This document shows positions 8,597 to 17,792 of a stretch of DNA of 64,000 nt, in pieces (the first letter of the stretch is position 1; the number at the start of each line of letters is the position of its first letter). The notes below the pieces were generated by a model, which saw only the letters and a program-made list of their open reading frames with translations, searched no databases and was not told where the DNA came from. The translations under genes were made by a program, and so were the position numbers. The DNA comes from Chloroflexota bacterium. GTDB lineage: Bacteria; Chloroflexota; Dehalococcoidia; Lucifugimonadales; Lucifugimonadaceae. The stretch is from positions 62,001 through 126,000 of the forward strand of contig JAJCYY010000015.1 in the NCBI GenBank assembly GCA_029262735.1, read 5' to 3'.

Positions 8597-9112
8597 GCTC
8601 GTGTTCTCCTGGTTCCTGGCAATTTTCCGGCGCGAGTCGCCGAGCTGATTTGCAAAAGTGATCCACCGGCCGGGTGCGCCGAAGCGTACACCGTCGCCGA
8701 TACGTGTCAAGTAGCGATAATCGGTGGATCTACACGTACATGCTACCGAATACCGACATTTGTAGACATGGGAGGCAGGATCAGGATCGAGAACCCTTTG
8801 GGCGGATCAAGCAGAACTGCGATCTGGTGCGGGCACGCAGGAGCGACCGTCGGGACTTTGGCCGCTTCAACCAAACGAAGTTGTCGGCCCGTCGGATCGC
8901 GGCGTTCAAGTTCCATAAGAGGATGCATCAACCGATTGGTCAGTCAGTGAGCTAGATTGCGTTAAGGTTTGCTGACCTCTCAAGCACAGGCCCAGATGGC
9001 GGCCTGCTGTCTTCAACTGAATCAAACATCAGATGGCAGTATTCCGAGGGTGACATTGACCACTTACCGAAACACAGTCATCAGCTCCTAGCACAAGATT
9101 ATCGAGGTCAAC
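8597..9112 (-). promoter_or_regulatory. Divergent intergenic region with weak promoter candidate
   Basis: This 516-base gap separates the ferritin-like gene (leftward) from the luciferase-like gene (rightward). On the minus strand a consensus -35 TTGACA (8710-8705) is followed after 16 bases by TACGCT (8688-8683), a weak -10, about 90 bases before the ferritin-like ATG. A TTGACC at 9056-9061 has no convincing -10. A 62-codon open frame on the minus strand at 8743-8931 has no start signal and is not accepted as a gene. Confidence 0.25.
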
Positions 9113-9982
9113 ATGCAGATCGGGATCATTTTTCCGCAGATGGAGATAGGCGACGACCCGGGTGGGATCAAGGCGTTTGGACAGGCCGCTGAGTCGCTGA
9201 GCTATACGCATATCTCTTCATTCGACCACGTGGTCGGGGCAAATCTGGCGAACAGGCCTGGCTGGAGCAGGCAGTATTCGATCGAATCGGCGTTCCAAGA
9301 ACCCATGGTCTTATTTGGGTTTCTGGCTGCAGCTACCGAGAATCTTGGGTTTGCAACCAGCGTCCTGATCTTGCCGCAGCGGCAAACGGTCCTCGTCGCA
9401 AAACAGGCGGCGACGGTTGACGTCCTCTGCAAAGGCCGTTTTCGTCTCGGCATCGGAACCGGTTGGAACGAGATCGAATACGAGTCCCTGAACGAGGACT
9501 TCCCCAGTCGAGGTCGCCGCTCCGAGGAGCAGATCGAGGTGATGAGGACCCTGTGGACCAACCAGGTCGTGGACTACCGGGGCAAGTGGCATTCAATTCC
9601 TGACGCCGGTATCACTCCACTGCCTGTGCAACGGCCCATTCCGGTGTGGCTTGGCGGTGGTGCATCTGACACTGTCCTCAGGCGAATAGCGCGGCTAGCG
9701 GACGGCTGGATGCCGCAATGGCAACCGAATGACGAAGGTCTCGAGAGCCTTGAGCGAATGCGCGGATTTGCCAGCGAAATAGGCCGGGATCACTCGGAGA
9801 TCGGGCTCGACGGTAGAATCCCGCTCACTGCGGATAACAGCGATTCATGGGCAGAGATGACTGACGGCTGGAGAACTGCTGGAGCTACCCACACGAGCAT
9901 CGTCACGATGAATGACGGATTAAAGGGCGCTGACGCTCATATCCGTCGACTCGAGGAGTACCGCGCGGCTGTTCCGGCCTGA
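9113..9982 (+). CDS. LLM-class (luciferase-like) F420-type oxidoreductase
   Basis: A 289-residue protein of the bacterial luciferase-like family. It has the opening 'MQIGIIFPQMEIGDD', 'AAESLSYTHISSFDHVVG', the strand 'LGFATSVLILPQRQTVLVAK', 'RFRLGIGTGWNEIEYESLN' and 'RPIPVWLGGGASDTVLRRIA'. This TIM-barrel fold binds reduced F420 or FMN; the 'GIGTGWN..E' and 'P..VWLGG' motifs match members usually annotated as F420-dependent, but the cofactor cannot be proved from sequence. GAGG lies 6 bases before the ATG. It stands alone on the plus strand, converging with the ABC operon downstream. Substrate unknown. Confidence 0.85.
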   Translation: MQIGIIFPQMEIGDDPGGIKAFGQAAESLSYTHISSFDHVVGANLANRPGWSRQYSIESAFQEPMVLFGFLAAATENLGFATSVLILPQRQTVLVAKQAATVDVLCKGRFRLGIGTGWNEIEYESLNEDFPSRGRRSEEQIEVMRTLWTNQVVDYRGKWHSIPDAGITPLPVQRPIPVWLGGGASDTVLRRIARLADGWMPQWQPNDEGLESLERMRGFASEIGRDHSEIGLDGRIPLTADNSDSWAEMTDGWRTAGATHTSIVTMNDGLKGADAHIRRLEEYRAAVPA

Positions 9983-10005
9983 AGGCCCGGCATCCTTGAA
10001 GTCGC

Positions 10006-11058
10006 TCAGACAGGCCCGTATCCATCTGCCTTGATGCAAGCCGCAAAGTGATCGTCGGAAACGGATCTCAGTTCCGGCACCACCTGCGGACAGCGATCAT
10101 CGGCGTAAGGGCACCGCGGGTTGAACACACACCCGGTCGGTGGACTGAGCGGGCTCGGTATCTCTCCAGTCAGAACCACGCGATCGCGTGTCTCTTCGAT
10201 CACCGGGTCCGGGATCGGTATCCCTGAAATAAGGGCCTGTGTGTAAGGGTGTTTCGGGTTCCGGTAAAGCTCGTCCCCCTCGGCAATCTCCACGATACGT
10301 CCCAGGTACATGACGGCGATGCGGTCGCTGATGTGACGCACCACCGAAAGATCGTGCGCCACAAAGAGATACGCCAGGTTCAACCGGGCTTGCAGCTCCT
10401 CGAGGAGGTTGAGGATCTGAGCCTGGATGGAGACATCGAGCGCTGAAACCGGCTCGTCGCAGACGATGAACTCGGGCTCCACGGCGAGCGCCCTGGCTAT
10501 CCCGATGCGCTGCCTCTGGCCTCCGCTGAACTCGTGCGGGAAGCGGTTCATCATGGCCGGGTTCAGGCCAACCAGCCCGAACAGCTCTTCGACGCGTTCC
10601 CGAAACTCGTTCTTCGAAGAGGTGAGGTTGTGGATCAGCAGGCCTTCTCCAACTATGTTGCCCGCGTTCATCCTTGGATCCAGTGAACTGTATGGGTCCT
10701 GGAAAATTATCTGCATGCGGCGTCTCACACGCTGCAATTCGTTGCGCTTCATCCCAACCACGTTCGCACCGTCCAGGATCACCTCTCCGGACGTCGGCTC
10801 GTGCAGACGGATCACACATCGCCCAAGCGTCGTCTTCCCGCTCCCACTCTCGCCAACCAGCCCGAGGGTTTCGCCGCGACGGATCGTGAAGCTGACATCT
10901 TGAACGGCTTTGATCGTCCGTTTCCGCCGCAACAGAAATCCGCCGGTGCCAACGGGGAACTCCTTCGAGAGATTGCGAACTTCCAGCAGCACCTTATCGG
11001 CTCCATCGCCGGTGGCTGAACGTTCGCTGTCTGCAACGTTTTCTGTGTTCAATGTCAT
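10006..11058 (-). CDS. Peptide/nickel-type ABC transporter ATPase (OppF/DppF-like)
   Basis: A 350-residue ABC ATPase. Walker A is GESGSGKT (residues 69-76), the signature is [14 protein letters not shown] and Walker B is '[14 protein letters not shown]'. A C-terminal oligopeptide-transporter extension carries Cys residues ([18 protein letters not shown]). Its ATG overlaps the stop of the OppD-like gene (ATGA), so the two ATPases are translationally coupled and should form the heterodimer that powers the permeases encoded at 15672-17564. It is the last gene of the operon. Substrate cannot be read from the ATPase; peptides, nickel, glycosides or opines are all served by this family. Confidence 0.93.
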   Translation of the reverse strand: MTLNTENVADSERSATGDGADKVLLEVRNLSKEFPVGTGGFLLRRKRTIKAVQDVSFTIRRGETLGLVGESGSGKTTLGRCVIRLHEPTSGEVILDGANVVGMKRNELQRVRRRMQIIFQDPYSSLDPRMNAGNIVGEGLLIHNLTSSKNEFRERVEELFGLVGLNPAMMNRFPHEFSGGQRQRIGIARALAVEPEFIVCDEPVSALDVSIQAQILNLLEELQARLNLAYLFVAHDLSVVRHISDRIAVMYLGRIVEIAEGDELYRNPKHPYTQALISGIPIPDPVIEETRDRVVLTGEIPSPLSPPTGCVFNPRCPYADDRCPQVVPELRSVSDDHFAACIKADGYGPV

Positions 11059-12050
11059 CGATTGGTTACCGCAGCGGATTTGAGATTGTCTATCTCCCAG
11101 CAGGCCGATACGTGATCATTATCCAACTCACGCTCCACCGGATATTCGACTGAGCACCGCTCCACGGCAAAGCGGCAGCGAGGCTGGAAGTGGCAACCCG
11201 GGGGGAGGTCCGACAGGCTGGGTGGCTGCCCGATAATCGGGGTCAGCGTGGACCCCTTCGGCAGATCCAGGCGCGGAATGGATTCCAGGAGACCGATCGT
11301 GTACGGGTGGCGCGGCTCAGCGAAAATGTCCCGGCACGTACCGCGTTCGATGATCCTGCCCGCGTACATGATGTTGATGCGGTTGGCGTAACGAGCCACG
11401 ACGCCCAGGTTGTGGGTGATGATCAGGAGCGCCATTCCCCGCTCGGCTGCGAGGTCCTTCATCAGATCGAGAATCTGGGCCTGGATCGTTACATCCAGCG
11501 CAGTCGTCGGCTCGTCAGCGATAATCAGCTTTGGCTCACAACTCAAAGCCATCGCAACCATCACTCGCTGCCTCATCCCACCGCTAAACTCGTGTGGGTA
11601 CTGGCGGATCCGGTCTTCAGGCACGGGAATCCCAACGCGTTCGAGTAGTTCAATTGCCCTGGTTTTTGCCTGGCCACTGGTGATCCCAAGCTGCAGGGTC
11701 ATCGATTCGGTCAACTGGGTTTCGACGTTGATGACAGGGTTGAGCGACGTCATTGGCTCCTGGAAGATCATTGCGATCTCGCGGCCCCGAATGCGCCGCA
11801 TGTCTTCTCGTCCCAGTTTGAGCAGATCCCGACCGTCGAACAGCACCTCGCCGCTCACTATCCTCCCGGGTGGGCTCGGAACCAGTTGCATCACGCTCAG
11901 TGAACTGACCGACTTTCCGCAACCACTCTCTCCAACCAGCGCAACGGTCTCACCCATTTCCACGTCGTAGGAAATGCCGTCGACAGCCTTTGTCACGGTG
12001 TCGTCACTGAAGAAGTGAGTCCTCAGGTTATTTACTTCAAGTAGAGGCAA
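11055..12050 (-). CDS. Peptide/nickel-type ABC transporter ATPase (OppD/DppD-like)
   Basis: A 331-residue ABC ATPase with Walker A GESGCGKS (residues 40-47), signature [14 protein letters not shown] and Walker B '[14 protein letters not shown]'. The C-terminal region has the oligo_HPY extension with a Cys cluster ([17 protein letters not shown]), which in some DppD-type proteins holds an iron-sulfur cluster. The start is TTG at 12050 behind AGGAAAG. It lies 26 bases downstream of a sulfatase gene and overlaps OppF by 4 bases. Together they form the ATPase pair of the transporter. Confidence 0.93.
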   Translation of the reverse strand: MPLLEVNNLRTHFFSDDTVTKAVDGISYDVEMGETVALVGESGCGKSVSSLSVMQLVPSPPGRIVSGEVLFDGRDLLKLGREDMRRIRGREIAMIFQEPMTSLNPVINVETQLTESMTLQLGITSGQAKTRAIELLERVGIPVPEDRIRQYPHEFSGGMRQRVMVAMALSCEPKLIIADEPTTALDVTIQAQILDLMKDLAAERGMALLIITHNLGVVARYANRINIMYAGRIIERGTCRDIFAEPRHPYTIGLLESIPRLDLPKGSTLTPIIGQPPSLSDLPPGCHFQPRCRFAVERCSVEYPVERELDNDHVSACWEIDNLKSAAVTNR

Positions 12051-12076
12051 TTACTTTCCTGCTGATTCACAACGGC

Positions 12077-13795
12077 TCAATGCGACGTATCGATGACTGG
12101 CTTTGGGCCGCGGCCAATGAGTGTTGGCAGCGGAACGGGATCGTAGTCTTCCGTCTCCAACATCCAGTCCACAAGCAGAGCTCTCATCTCAGAGATCGTA
12201 CCGGTGTTTTCAGGTGCGTGTGCCACGTTCGTAAGTTCCCAGGGATCTGCCACCAGATCGTAGAGTTCATCTTCATTGTGGGCCGTAGAACCACCTGCCG
12301 AGCTGTCTGCGGCAGACGATGCGAGGTCGGTGACGTACTTCCATTCCCTTGTGCGGACCATTTTGCGGCGTCCTTCCGCCTCCCGTGCCCATAGGGAATC
12401 CATGATCGCTGGGGAGCCGGACCTCTGTGGGAGGCGATCCAGCATCTCCATCGTGAAAGGTGGACCGCCAGTTCCGTATTCCGAGAATGCAGCAGTACGA
12501 GGATCTGCGCCGGTGACGGTCGGCAACAACTTTCCCTGCAGCCTGCGAAGGGATTCAGGCGTCACGACATCCGAGCTCGTCTTCGCCAGGAGCCGCGGCC
12601 CAGCTGGTGGCAGGTCCTGTCCGGATTCGAGCGGTGGCGATGCCGAGAAATCGGCAATTCCACTGAGCTGAAGAATCGTTGGCAGAAGATCGATCGTGTT
12701 CACCGGTGAATCGTCGACCGCGTCCTGCGGCACTCCACCACCCGGCCAGGAGACGATGTACGGCACTCGCACAAGGCAGTCGTAGTACACGCCGCCCTTG
12801 CCGAACATGTTGTGTTCACCGGCAAAATCACCGTGATCGGCAGTGAACACGACGATGGTGTTATCCCTGATTCCAAGCGACTCCAGTCTGTCGAGAATCC
12901 GGCCAACTCCATCGTCGACAAAACGGGTCATGGCGAGGTATGTGCTGACGATGTTCCGTTTTTCTTCTTCAGAGCTACCGTCGAGTCTCAGCATTTCATA
13001 CAGCACCCGGTTCCGTTCGGGAGCGGCGGGATCATCGAACTCTCCGTCGCGTGTCGGCGGTAATGAGATCGATTCCGGCGGCACTAGCTCGGCGTACTTC
13101 CGGGGCGCTTCGTTCGGCGCATGCGGATCAGGGAACGAAACCTCTATCGCAAACGGCCCTTCCTGTTTTCCGCTACCCACGGAACCATCAAACTTATCTC
13201 CCTGGACAGCGCGGTCCAGAAACGCCTCAACCTGGGTTGCAATCACGCTCGACGAGTATCCTTCCAGGGGATGGTCCGATACGGCGAAGGCGCCGGACCC
13301 GCTCCCGCCCGACATGTTCGCTCGCGTCGAATGGGACTCGACAACGACGCTCTCCGGCACCACCCACTCCATTCCCTGGAGACTGGCAACCTCGCCAAGG
13401 TAGTTGTCGCGTGACAGTCCGGAGTGAGAAATCTCGCAGCGAACATCCATTGTGGCGAGGTCCGACTGCTGAATAAAGCAGTGGTTCTTCCCGATTAGCC
13501 CGGTGGTGTAGCCGAGTTCCTTCCATATTCGAAACGCATGCAACTCACCGGGTGGCATCAGCGTTTCGTTTCGCCGGCAACCGGTTGAGTGGGCGTACCG
13601 GGATGTCATCATGGAGGTTCGAGCCGGGACGCAGAGCGGGTGCGGCGTAATGCCGTTCTCGAATCGGACACCTTCCCGCGCGAGTCGCTCTAAAGACGGC
13701 GTCTCGATGCCTATTTCCGAGTACATGCGAAGAGCCGACCATTTCATCTGATCGGCGATGATGAAGACTACGTTTGGGTGTGCTGGCTGGCTCAT
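12077..13795 (-). CDS. Type I (formylglycine) sulfatase, paralogue A
   Basis: A 572-residue arylsulfatase-family protein. The opening 'NVVFIIADQMKWSALRMYS' holds the metal-binding Asp, and 'HPLCVPARTSMMTSRY' contains the C-x-P-x-R motif, with Cys about residue 55 expected to be converted to formylglycine. Further signatures are 'ELGYTTGLIGKNHCF', 'FTADHGDFAGEHNMFGKGG' and 'RVPYIVSWPGGG'. ATG 13795 is preferred over ATG 13798 because AGAGGA then has 5 rather than 2 bases of spacing. No signal peptide is seen, so it may act in the cytoplasm on imported sulfated compounds. It is a close paralogue of the next gene upstream and both sit inside the ABC transporter operon. Substrate unknown. Confidence 0.92.
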   Translation of the reverse strand: MSQPAHPNVVFIIADQMKWSALRMYSEIGIETPSLERLAREGVRFENGITPHPLCVPARTSMMTSRYAHSTGCRRNETLMPPGELHAFRIWKELGYTTGLIGKNHCFIQQSDLATMDVRCEISHSGLSRDNYLGEVASLQGMEWVVPESVVVESHSTRANMSGGSGSGAFAVSDHPLEGYSSSVIATQVEAFLDRAVQGDKFDGSVGSGKQEGPFAIEVSFPDPHAPNEAPRKYAELVPPESISLPPTRDGEFDDPAAPERNRVLYEMLRLDGSSEEEKRNIVSTYLAMTRFVDDGVGRILDRLESLGIRDNTIVVFTADHGDFAGEHNMFGKGGVYYDCLVRVPYIVSWPGGGVPQDAVDDSPVNTIDLLPTILQLSGIADFSASPPLESGQDLPPAGPRLLAKTSSDVVTPESLRRLQGKLLPTVTGADPRTAAFSEYGTGGPPFTMEMLDRLPQRSGSPAIMDSLWAREAEGRRKMVRTREWKYVTDLASSAADSSAGGSTAHNEDELYDLVADPWELTNVAHAPENTGTISEMRALLVDWMLETEDYDPVPLPTLIGRGPKPVIDTSH

Positions 13796-13870
13796 CATTT
13801 TCCTCTAGTTATATCCAACCTTCGACGCCCGACTGTCCACAGGACGCCACTACGATCTCCGGGGTCACTG

Positions 13871-15604
13871 CTACCAGCGGCCCGGAGATTCTTTCTTTAC
13901 AAACCAGGGCCTTGTCTGGCGTCCAATCGTCACAGGCAATGGAACCGGGTTCGGGTCTTCGGTCGCCATCATCCAATCTCCAAGAAGCGCCCTCATATTC
14001 GACACGACTACTACGTTCGCCGGATCACCGGCAACGTTTTTCAGCTCCCAGGGATCGTTAATAAGGTCGTACAGCTCATCGCCATTCCGGGTTGCCGACT
14101 CTCCGTCCTCTTGCCCAACTGCGCCAGTCGGCCGATCGTCAGGATCAGTCACGTACTTCCACTCGCGAGTGCGAACCATCTTTCTGCGGCCCTCGGCCTC
14201 ACGCATCCAGAGCGAGTCGATCACGGTGGCAAATCCGTTCGTCACCGGCATCTGCTTCAGCAGCTCCATCGTAAATGGCGGCCCGCCGGTCCCGTACTCG
14301 GAGTAGGCGGCAATCCGAGGTTCCGCCGAGGTGACCGTTGGAACCGGCTTGCCCTGGAATCTCCGGAGAGTCTCAGAAGTGATCACATCCGACTCGAGCG
14401 CCATCGTCATGCGCGGCCCCGCCGGTTCCAGCTCGTCGCCCTCTCTGACCGGAGGAGATTGGGTGAAGTCTGCGACTCCGCTGAGCTGCAGCAGCGTAGG
14501 CAGAACATCAATCGTGTTGACCATCGAATCGTCAACAACATCTTGCGGCACTCCGCCACCGGGCCAGGACACGATGTACGGAACCCTGACGAGCGCGTCA
14601 TAAAAAACGCCGCCCTTGCCCAGCATGTTGTGCTCGGCCGCGAAGTCACCGTGATCGGCGGTGAACACCACAATCGTGTTTTCACGCAGTCCCAGCTCAT
14701 CCAGCTTGTCCAGGATTCTCCCGACGCCATCGTCCACCATGCGTGACATCGCAAGGTAGACGGCGATGGCGTTCCTGATGTCATCGGCGTTGTCGTACTG
14801 CAGCCCGAGAATCTCGTAAAGGACCTGGTTTCTCTCAGGAGTGTCCGGGCCAGAGAACTCTCCTTCACGCAAAGGCGGAAGCGTAATCGACTCTGGCGGC
14901 ACCATTTCGGCGTACTTGCGCGGTATCTCTAAAGGATGGTGAGGGTCGGGGTAGGAGACAAATAACGCGAACGGCGGCGGATCATCAGCATTCGGCTCAG
15001 CGCCGTCGAACCGGTCACCACTTGCAGCGCGCTCGATGAACGCCTCTGACTGCGAAGTGATTGCGTTCGTCGAGTAACCTTCGAGATCGTGGTCTGTGAC
15101 TGCGTAGCTGATCCCGGGGCTCTGCTCCGGCATGTTCATCCGAGTCTCGTGACTCGCCCTGATCACATCCTCCGGCACAACCCAGTCCATTCCGCGAGTC
15201 GGACCGACGATCCCCCGGGTCGGCGGTCCCAGGTGCGGCAACTCACACAGGACGTCGATCAGTTCGATGTCCGACGGTTCCTCGAAACAGTGATTTTTTC
15301 CGATCAGTCCAGTGCTGTAACCCAGCTCTTTCCAGATTCGAAACGCGTGCAACTCTCCGGGCGGCATCAACGTTTCATTACGTCGGCTGCCGGTCGAGTG
15401 CGCGTACCTGGAGGTCATCATCGAGACGCGAGCCGGGACGCACAGCGGATGGGGCGTGATTCCATGCTCGAACCGCACGCCTTCCTTTGCGAGACGCTCC
15501 AGTGAAGGTGTTTCGATGCCGATCTCCGAGTACATGCGAAGAGCGGACCACTTCATCTGGTCGGCCACGATGAAGACGATGTTAGGAAGGCTTGACGAAC
15601 TCAA
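13871..15604 (-). CDS. Type I (formylglycine) sulfatase, paralogue B
   Basis: A 577-residue sulfatase that is alignable end to end with its neighbour: the same first block (IVFIVADQMKWSALRMYSEI), the formylglycine motif C-V-P-A-R with Cys 55, 'GLIGKNHCF', 'FTADHGDFAAEHNMLGKGG' and 'RVPYIVSWPGGGVPQD'. The start is TTG at 15604 with AGGAGAC 7 bases upstream. No signal peptide is visible. The central substrate-facing stretch (residues about 125-230) differs more than the rest between the paralogues, which suggests related but distinct sulfate esters. It follows the permease gene by 67 bases in the operon. Confidence 0.92.
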   Translation of the reverse strand: MSSSSLPNIVFIVADQMKWSALRMYSEIGIETPSLERLAKEGVRFEHGITPHPLCVPARVSMMTSRYAHSTGSRRNETLMPPGELHAFRIWKELGYSTGLIGKNHCFEEPSDIELIDVLCELPHLGPPTRGIVGPTRGMDWVVPEDVIRASHETRMNMPEQSPGISYAVTDHDLEGYSTNAITSQSEAFIERAASGDRFDGAEPNADDPPPFALFVSYPDPHHPLEIPRKYAEMVPPESITLPPLREGEFSGPDTPERNQVLYEILGLQYDNADDIRNAIAVYLAMSRMVDDGVGRILDKLDELGLRENTIVVFTADHGDFAAEHNMLGKGGVFYDALVRVPYIVSWPGGGVPQDVVDDSMVNTIDVLPTLLQLSGVADFTQSPPVREGDELEPAGPRMTMALESDVITSETLRRFQGKPVPTVTSAEPRIAAYSEYGTGGPPFTMELLKQMPVTNGFATVIDSLWMREAEGRRKMVRTREWKYVTDPDDRPTGAVGQEDGESATRNGDELYDLINDPWELKNVAGDPANVVVVSNMRALLGDWMMATEDPNPVPLPVTIGRQTRPWFVKKESPGRW

Positions 15605-15671
15605 TCAGTGTCTCCTGTACATAACGCGTGCAGGGGTGATCGGGCCACAGTTACTCGTGCGGGGCATCGCA

Positions 15672-16598
15672 TCAGCCTCTACCGCGCAGGTGCGGGTCAA
15701 GGGCGTCACGTAGAGCATCTCCGACGAGGTTGATTGCCAGAACCACGACAGAGATGGTGAGGCCGGGGATCACGGCAATGTGTGCTCCGAACCTGAATGA
15801 TCCCTGAGCGAAGGTGAGCATATTACCCCAGCTGGGTGTGGGGGGCTGGACGCCCAGTCCGATGAAACTCAGTCCAGCCTCAGCAACGATCGCGGCGCCA
15901 ACGCCTACGGTAAACAGGACCAGCGAAACGGCCATCGAATTGGGAAGAAGGTGCTTAAGCACGATGCGAATGTCTGACGCTCCCAGAGCACGCGCCGCGT
16001 CGACATACTCCATCTGCGACTGCGACAACGCGTGTGACCTGACCACGCGCGCAGTGCCTCCGATCGTAGTGATCGCGAGCGCGACGATGATTGTCCAAAG
16101 GTGAAAACCAAGTGCCAGCACAACGGCCATAGCAAGCACTATTCCCGGCAGGGCGATCATCACGTCAACGAGTCGCTGAACGAGCAAGTCGACAACGCCG
16201 CCGCGATAGGCACTGGTGATCCCAATGATTGTTCCAATCGCCGTTCCGAGCAGAGGTGCAAGAAGCCCGATGACCAGTGATGTCCGGCCGCCGTGCTGCA
16301 GGCGCGTGAATATGTCTCGCCCGAGTTCATCGCTACCCAGCCACATAATGTCGCCATCGAAGCTGTCGGTCGGCGGTGACTGCGCTTTGGGCGCGACGGT
16401 GCGATGCGCCTCAAACGGGGTCAGCAGTCCCGCAGTCAGCACGAAGAAGACTATCGCCAGCAGCACCAGTATCCCGATCGCACCGGCTGGATAGCGGCGA
16501 CTGAAGCGAATCGAACGGCGCGTTCCGGTAGCCAACGACTCTCTGGTCAGCGCGTTCGAAAGCCCCGTTGTGAAGTTGTTTTTCTGCCTTGTTGTCAA
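15672..16598 (-). CDS. ABC transporter permease (OppC/DppC-like)
   Basis: A 308-residue inner-membrane permease. It has an N-terminal transmembrane helix (GILVLLAIVFFVLTAGLL), the family motif 'WLGSDELGRDIFTRLQHGGR', and the later membrane domain with the EAA-type loop 'EYVDAARALGASDIRIVLKH' followed by 'LLPNSMAVSLVLFTVGVGAA'. It lies 12 bases after the OppB-like gene. The start is TTG 16598 and has no clear Shine-Dalgarno. Together with the OppB-like protein it should form the transmembrane channel of the transporter. Confidence 0.92.
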   Translation of the reverse strand: MTTRQKNNFTTGLSNALTRESLATGTRRSIRFSRRYPAGAIGILVLLAIVFFVLTAGLLTPFEAHRTVAPKAQSPPTDSFDGDIMWLGSDELGRDIFTRLQHGGRTSLVIGLLAPLLGTAIGTIIGITSAYRGGVVDLLVQRLVDVMIALPGIVLAMAVVLALGFHLWTIIVALAITTIGGTARVVRSHALSQSQMEYVDAARALGASDIRIVLKHLLPNSMAVSLVLFTVGVGAAIVAEAGLSFIGLGVQPPTPSWGNMLTFAQGSFRFGAHIAVIPGLTISVVVLAINLVGDALRDALDPHLRGRG

Positions 16599-16610
16599 AT
16601 TCGTTGCCGC

Positions 16611-17564
16611 TTAATCCAGCCGGATCCTGGGATCTAGCCACACATAGAGAAGGTCAATAACCAGGTTCCAGAGCATTACGAGTAGCCCCAGAACCACGAC
16701 CGCGCCCTGCACCAGCACAGTGTCGCGGGCGCCTACGGCGTCCACGATCTCCGCACCCATTCCCGGGAGCGCGAACATCCTCTCCAGGACAACAGATCCT
16801 CCTAATAGCCCTGCAAAAAGAAGGGACGAAAGCGTGAGCACCGGAAGAACTGCATTGGGAACGGCATGCCTGAGAATCACGCGAGTTCGACGCAGTCCCT
16901 TCGCCCTGGCTGTCCTGACATAGTCCTGGTTCAGAACCTCCAACATAGTCGAACGGGTCAGCCGTGTGGCGATGGCGGCAAACGAAACGCCGATAGCCAG
17001 CGCAGGCCAAACGAGTCGCTTGAGCTGGTTGAGTGGATCGTCGAGAAAGTCTGTCTGGAAGATCGGCGGACTCCAGTTGAACCAGTGCACCAGGACCAGC
17101 AGAATTAAGATTCCAAGCCAGAAGTTTGGGATCGAGAGACCGATCGCCGAGATGAACCTGATTACCTGGTCAATCCATGAGCCCCGTTTGAGGGCCGAAA
17201 TGATTCCCATCGGTACGGCGAACAGAACTCCGAAGATTACGGCCATAACTGCGAGCAGGAATGTGACTTCTGCTTTGTCGAGGATGATGTCCAGCACTTC
17301 GCGCTGCTTGAGCGGTGAATAGTCCAGGTCCCCCTTCAGCATGTTCCCCATCCAGCGGGTGTACTGAACCCATATGGGGTCATTGAGACCCAGGTTCTCC
17401 CGGACCCGTTCAAGAGCGGCCTGGTCCAGTGTCACTCCATCTTCGGACGTAAGAGAGATCGCAGCGTCACCCGGCGCCACTCTCACCAGGAAGAAGATTG
17501 CCGTAGCGAGGATAAAGATGTTGGGGATCAGTAGTCCCAACCGTCGCAGGACATAGCCTCTCAA
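16611..17564 (-). CDS. ABC transporter permease (OppB/DppB-like)
   Basis: A 317-residue permease with the typical start 'RGYVLRRLGLLIPNIFILAT' then 'FFLVRVAPGDAA', and the C-terminal membrane domain with the EAA-type loop 'QDYVRTARAKGLRRTRVILR' and 'HAVPNAVLPVLTLSSLLFAG'. The start is TTG with GGAGGA 7 bases upstream. It lies about 230 bases downstream of the binding-protein gene with a strong hairpin in the gap, an arrangement that often lets the binding protein be made in excess over the membrane parts. Confidence 0.93.
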   Translation of the reverse strand: MRGYVLRRLGLLIPNIFILATAIFFLVRVAPGDAAISLTSEDGVTLDQAALERVRENLGLNDPIWVQYTRWMGNMLKGDLDYSPLKQREVLDIILDKAEVTFLLAVMAVIFGVLFAVPMGIISALKRGSWIDQVIRFISAIGLSIPNFWLGILILLVLVHWFNWSPPIFQTDFLDDPLNQLKRLVWPALAIGVSFAAIATRLTRSTMLEVLNQDYVRTARAKGLRRTRVILRHAVPNAVLPVLTLSSLLFAGLLGGSVVLERMFALPGMGAEIVDAVGARDTVLVQGAVVVLGLLVMLWNLVIDLLYVWLDPRIRLD

Positions 17565-17706
17565 CGTGAGTCCTCCGATGCTCCATCCTGCAAAACGCCA
17601 GGGAACAGTTCACGGTACTGGAACTGTCGGAACCGGTTCAACGCTCGACGAGTGACGGGCAGACAGCCCGCCATAAGAACACCGTCGGCGGCCACCGATC
17701 TAGATC

Positions 17707-17730
17707 GGGGAGCCCAGAACTGGGCTCCCC
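17707..17730 (-). promoter_or_regulatory. Intercistronic hairpin between binding protein and permease genes
   Basis: GGGGAGCCCAG and its exact complement CTGGGCTCCCC form an 11-bp stem with a 2-base gap. A 14-base palindrome (CCGATCTAGATCGG, 17695-17708) abuts it on the downstream side. No T-run follows on the minus strand, so it looks like an mRNA 3'-stabilising or attenuating structure instead of a full terminator. Such hairpins after binding-protein genes are known in other ABC operons. Confidence 0.6.
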
Positions 17731-17792
17731 GGTCATCACCGACTGTTGATGGACGCCAGGCGGAGTGCCCGGGCGGTCCAAACGGTTTTCCG

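Noticed and set aside
8743-8931. 62-codon open frame in the intergenic region
   Set aside because: No Shine-Dalgarno, no family resemblance and length expected by chance at this base composition.
13778-14746. 322-codon open frame on the plus strand opposite the sulfatases
   Set aside because: Antisense shadow of a high-GC sulfatase gene with a clear active site; composition rich in Arg/His/Pro and no start signal.
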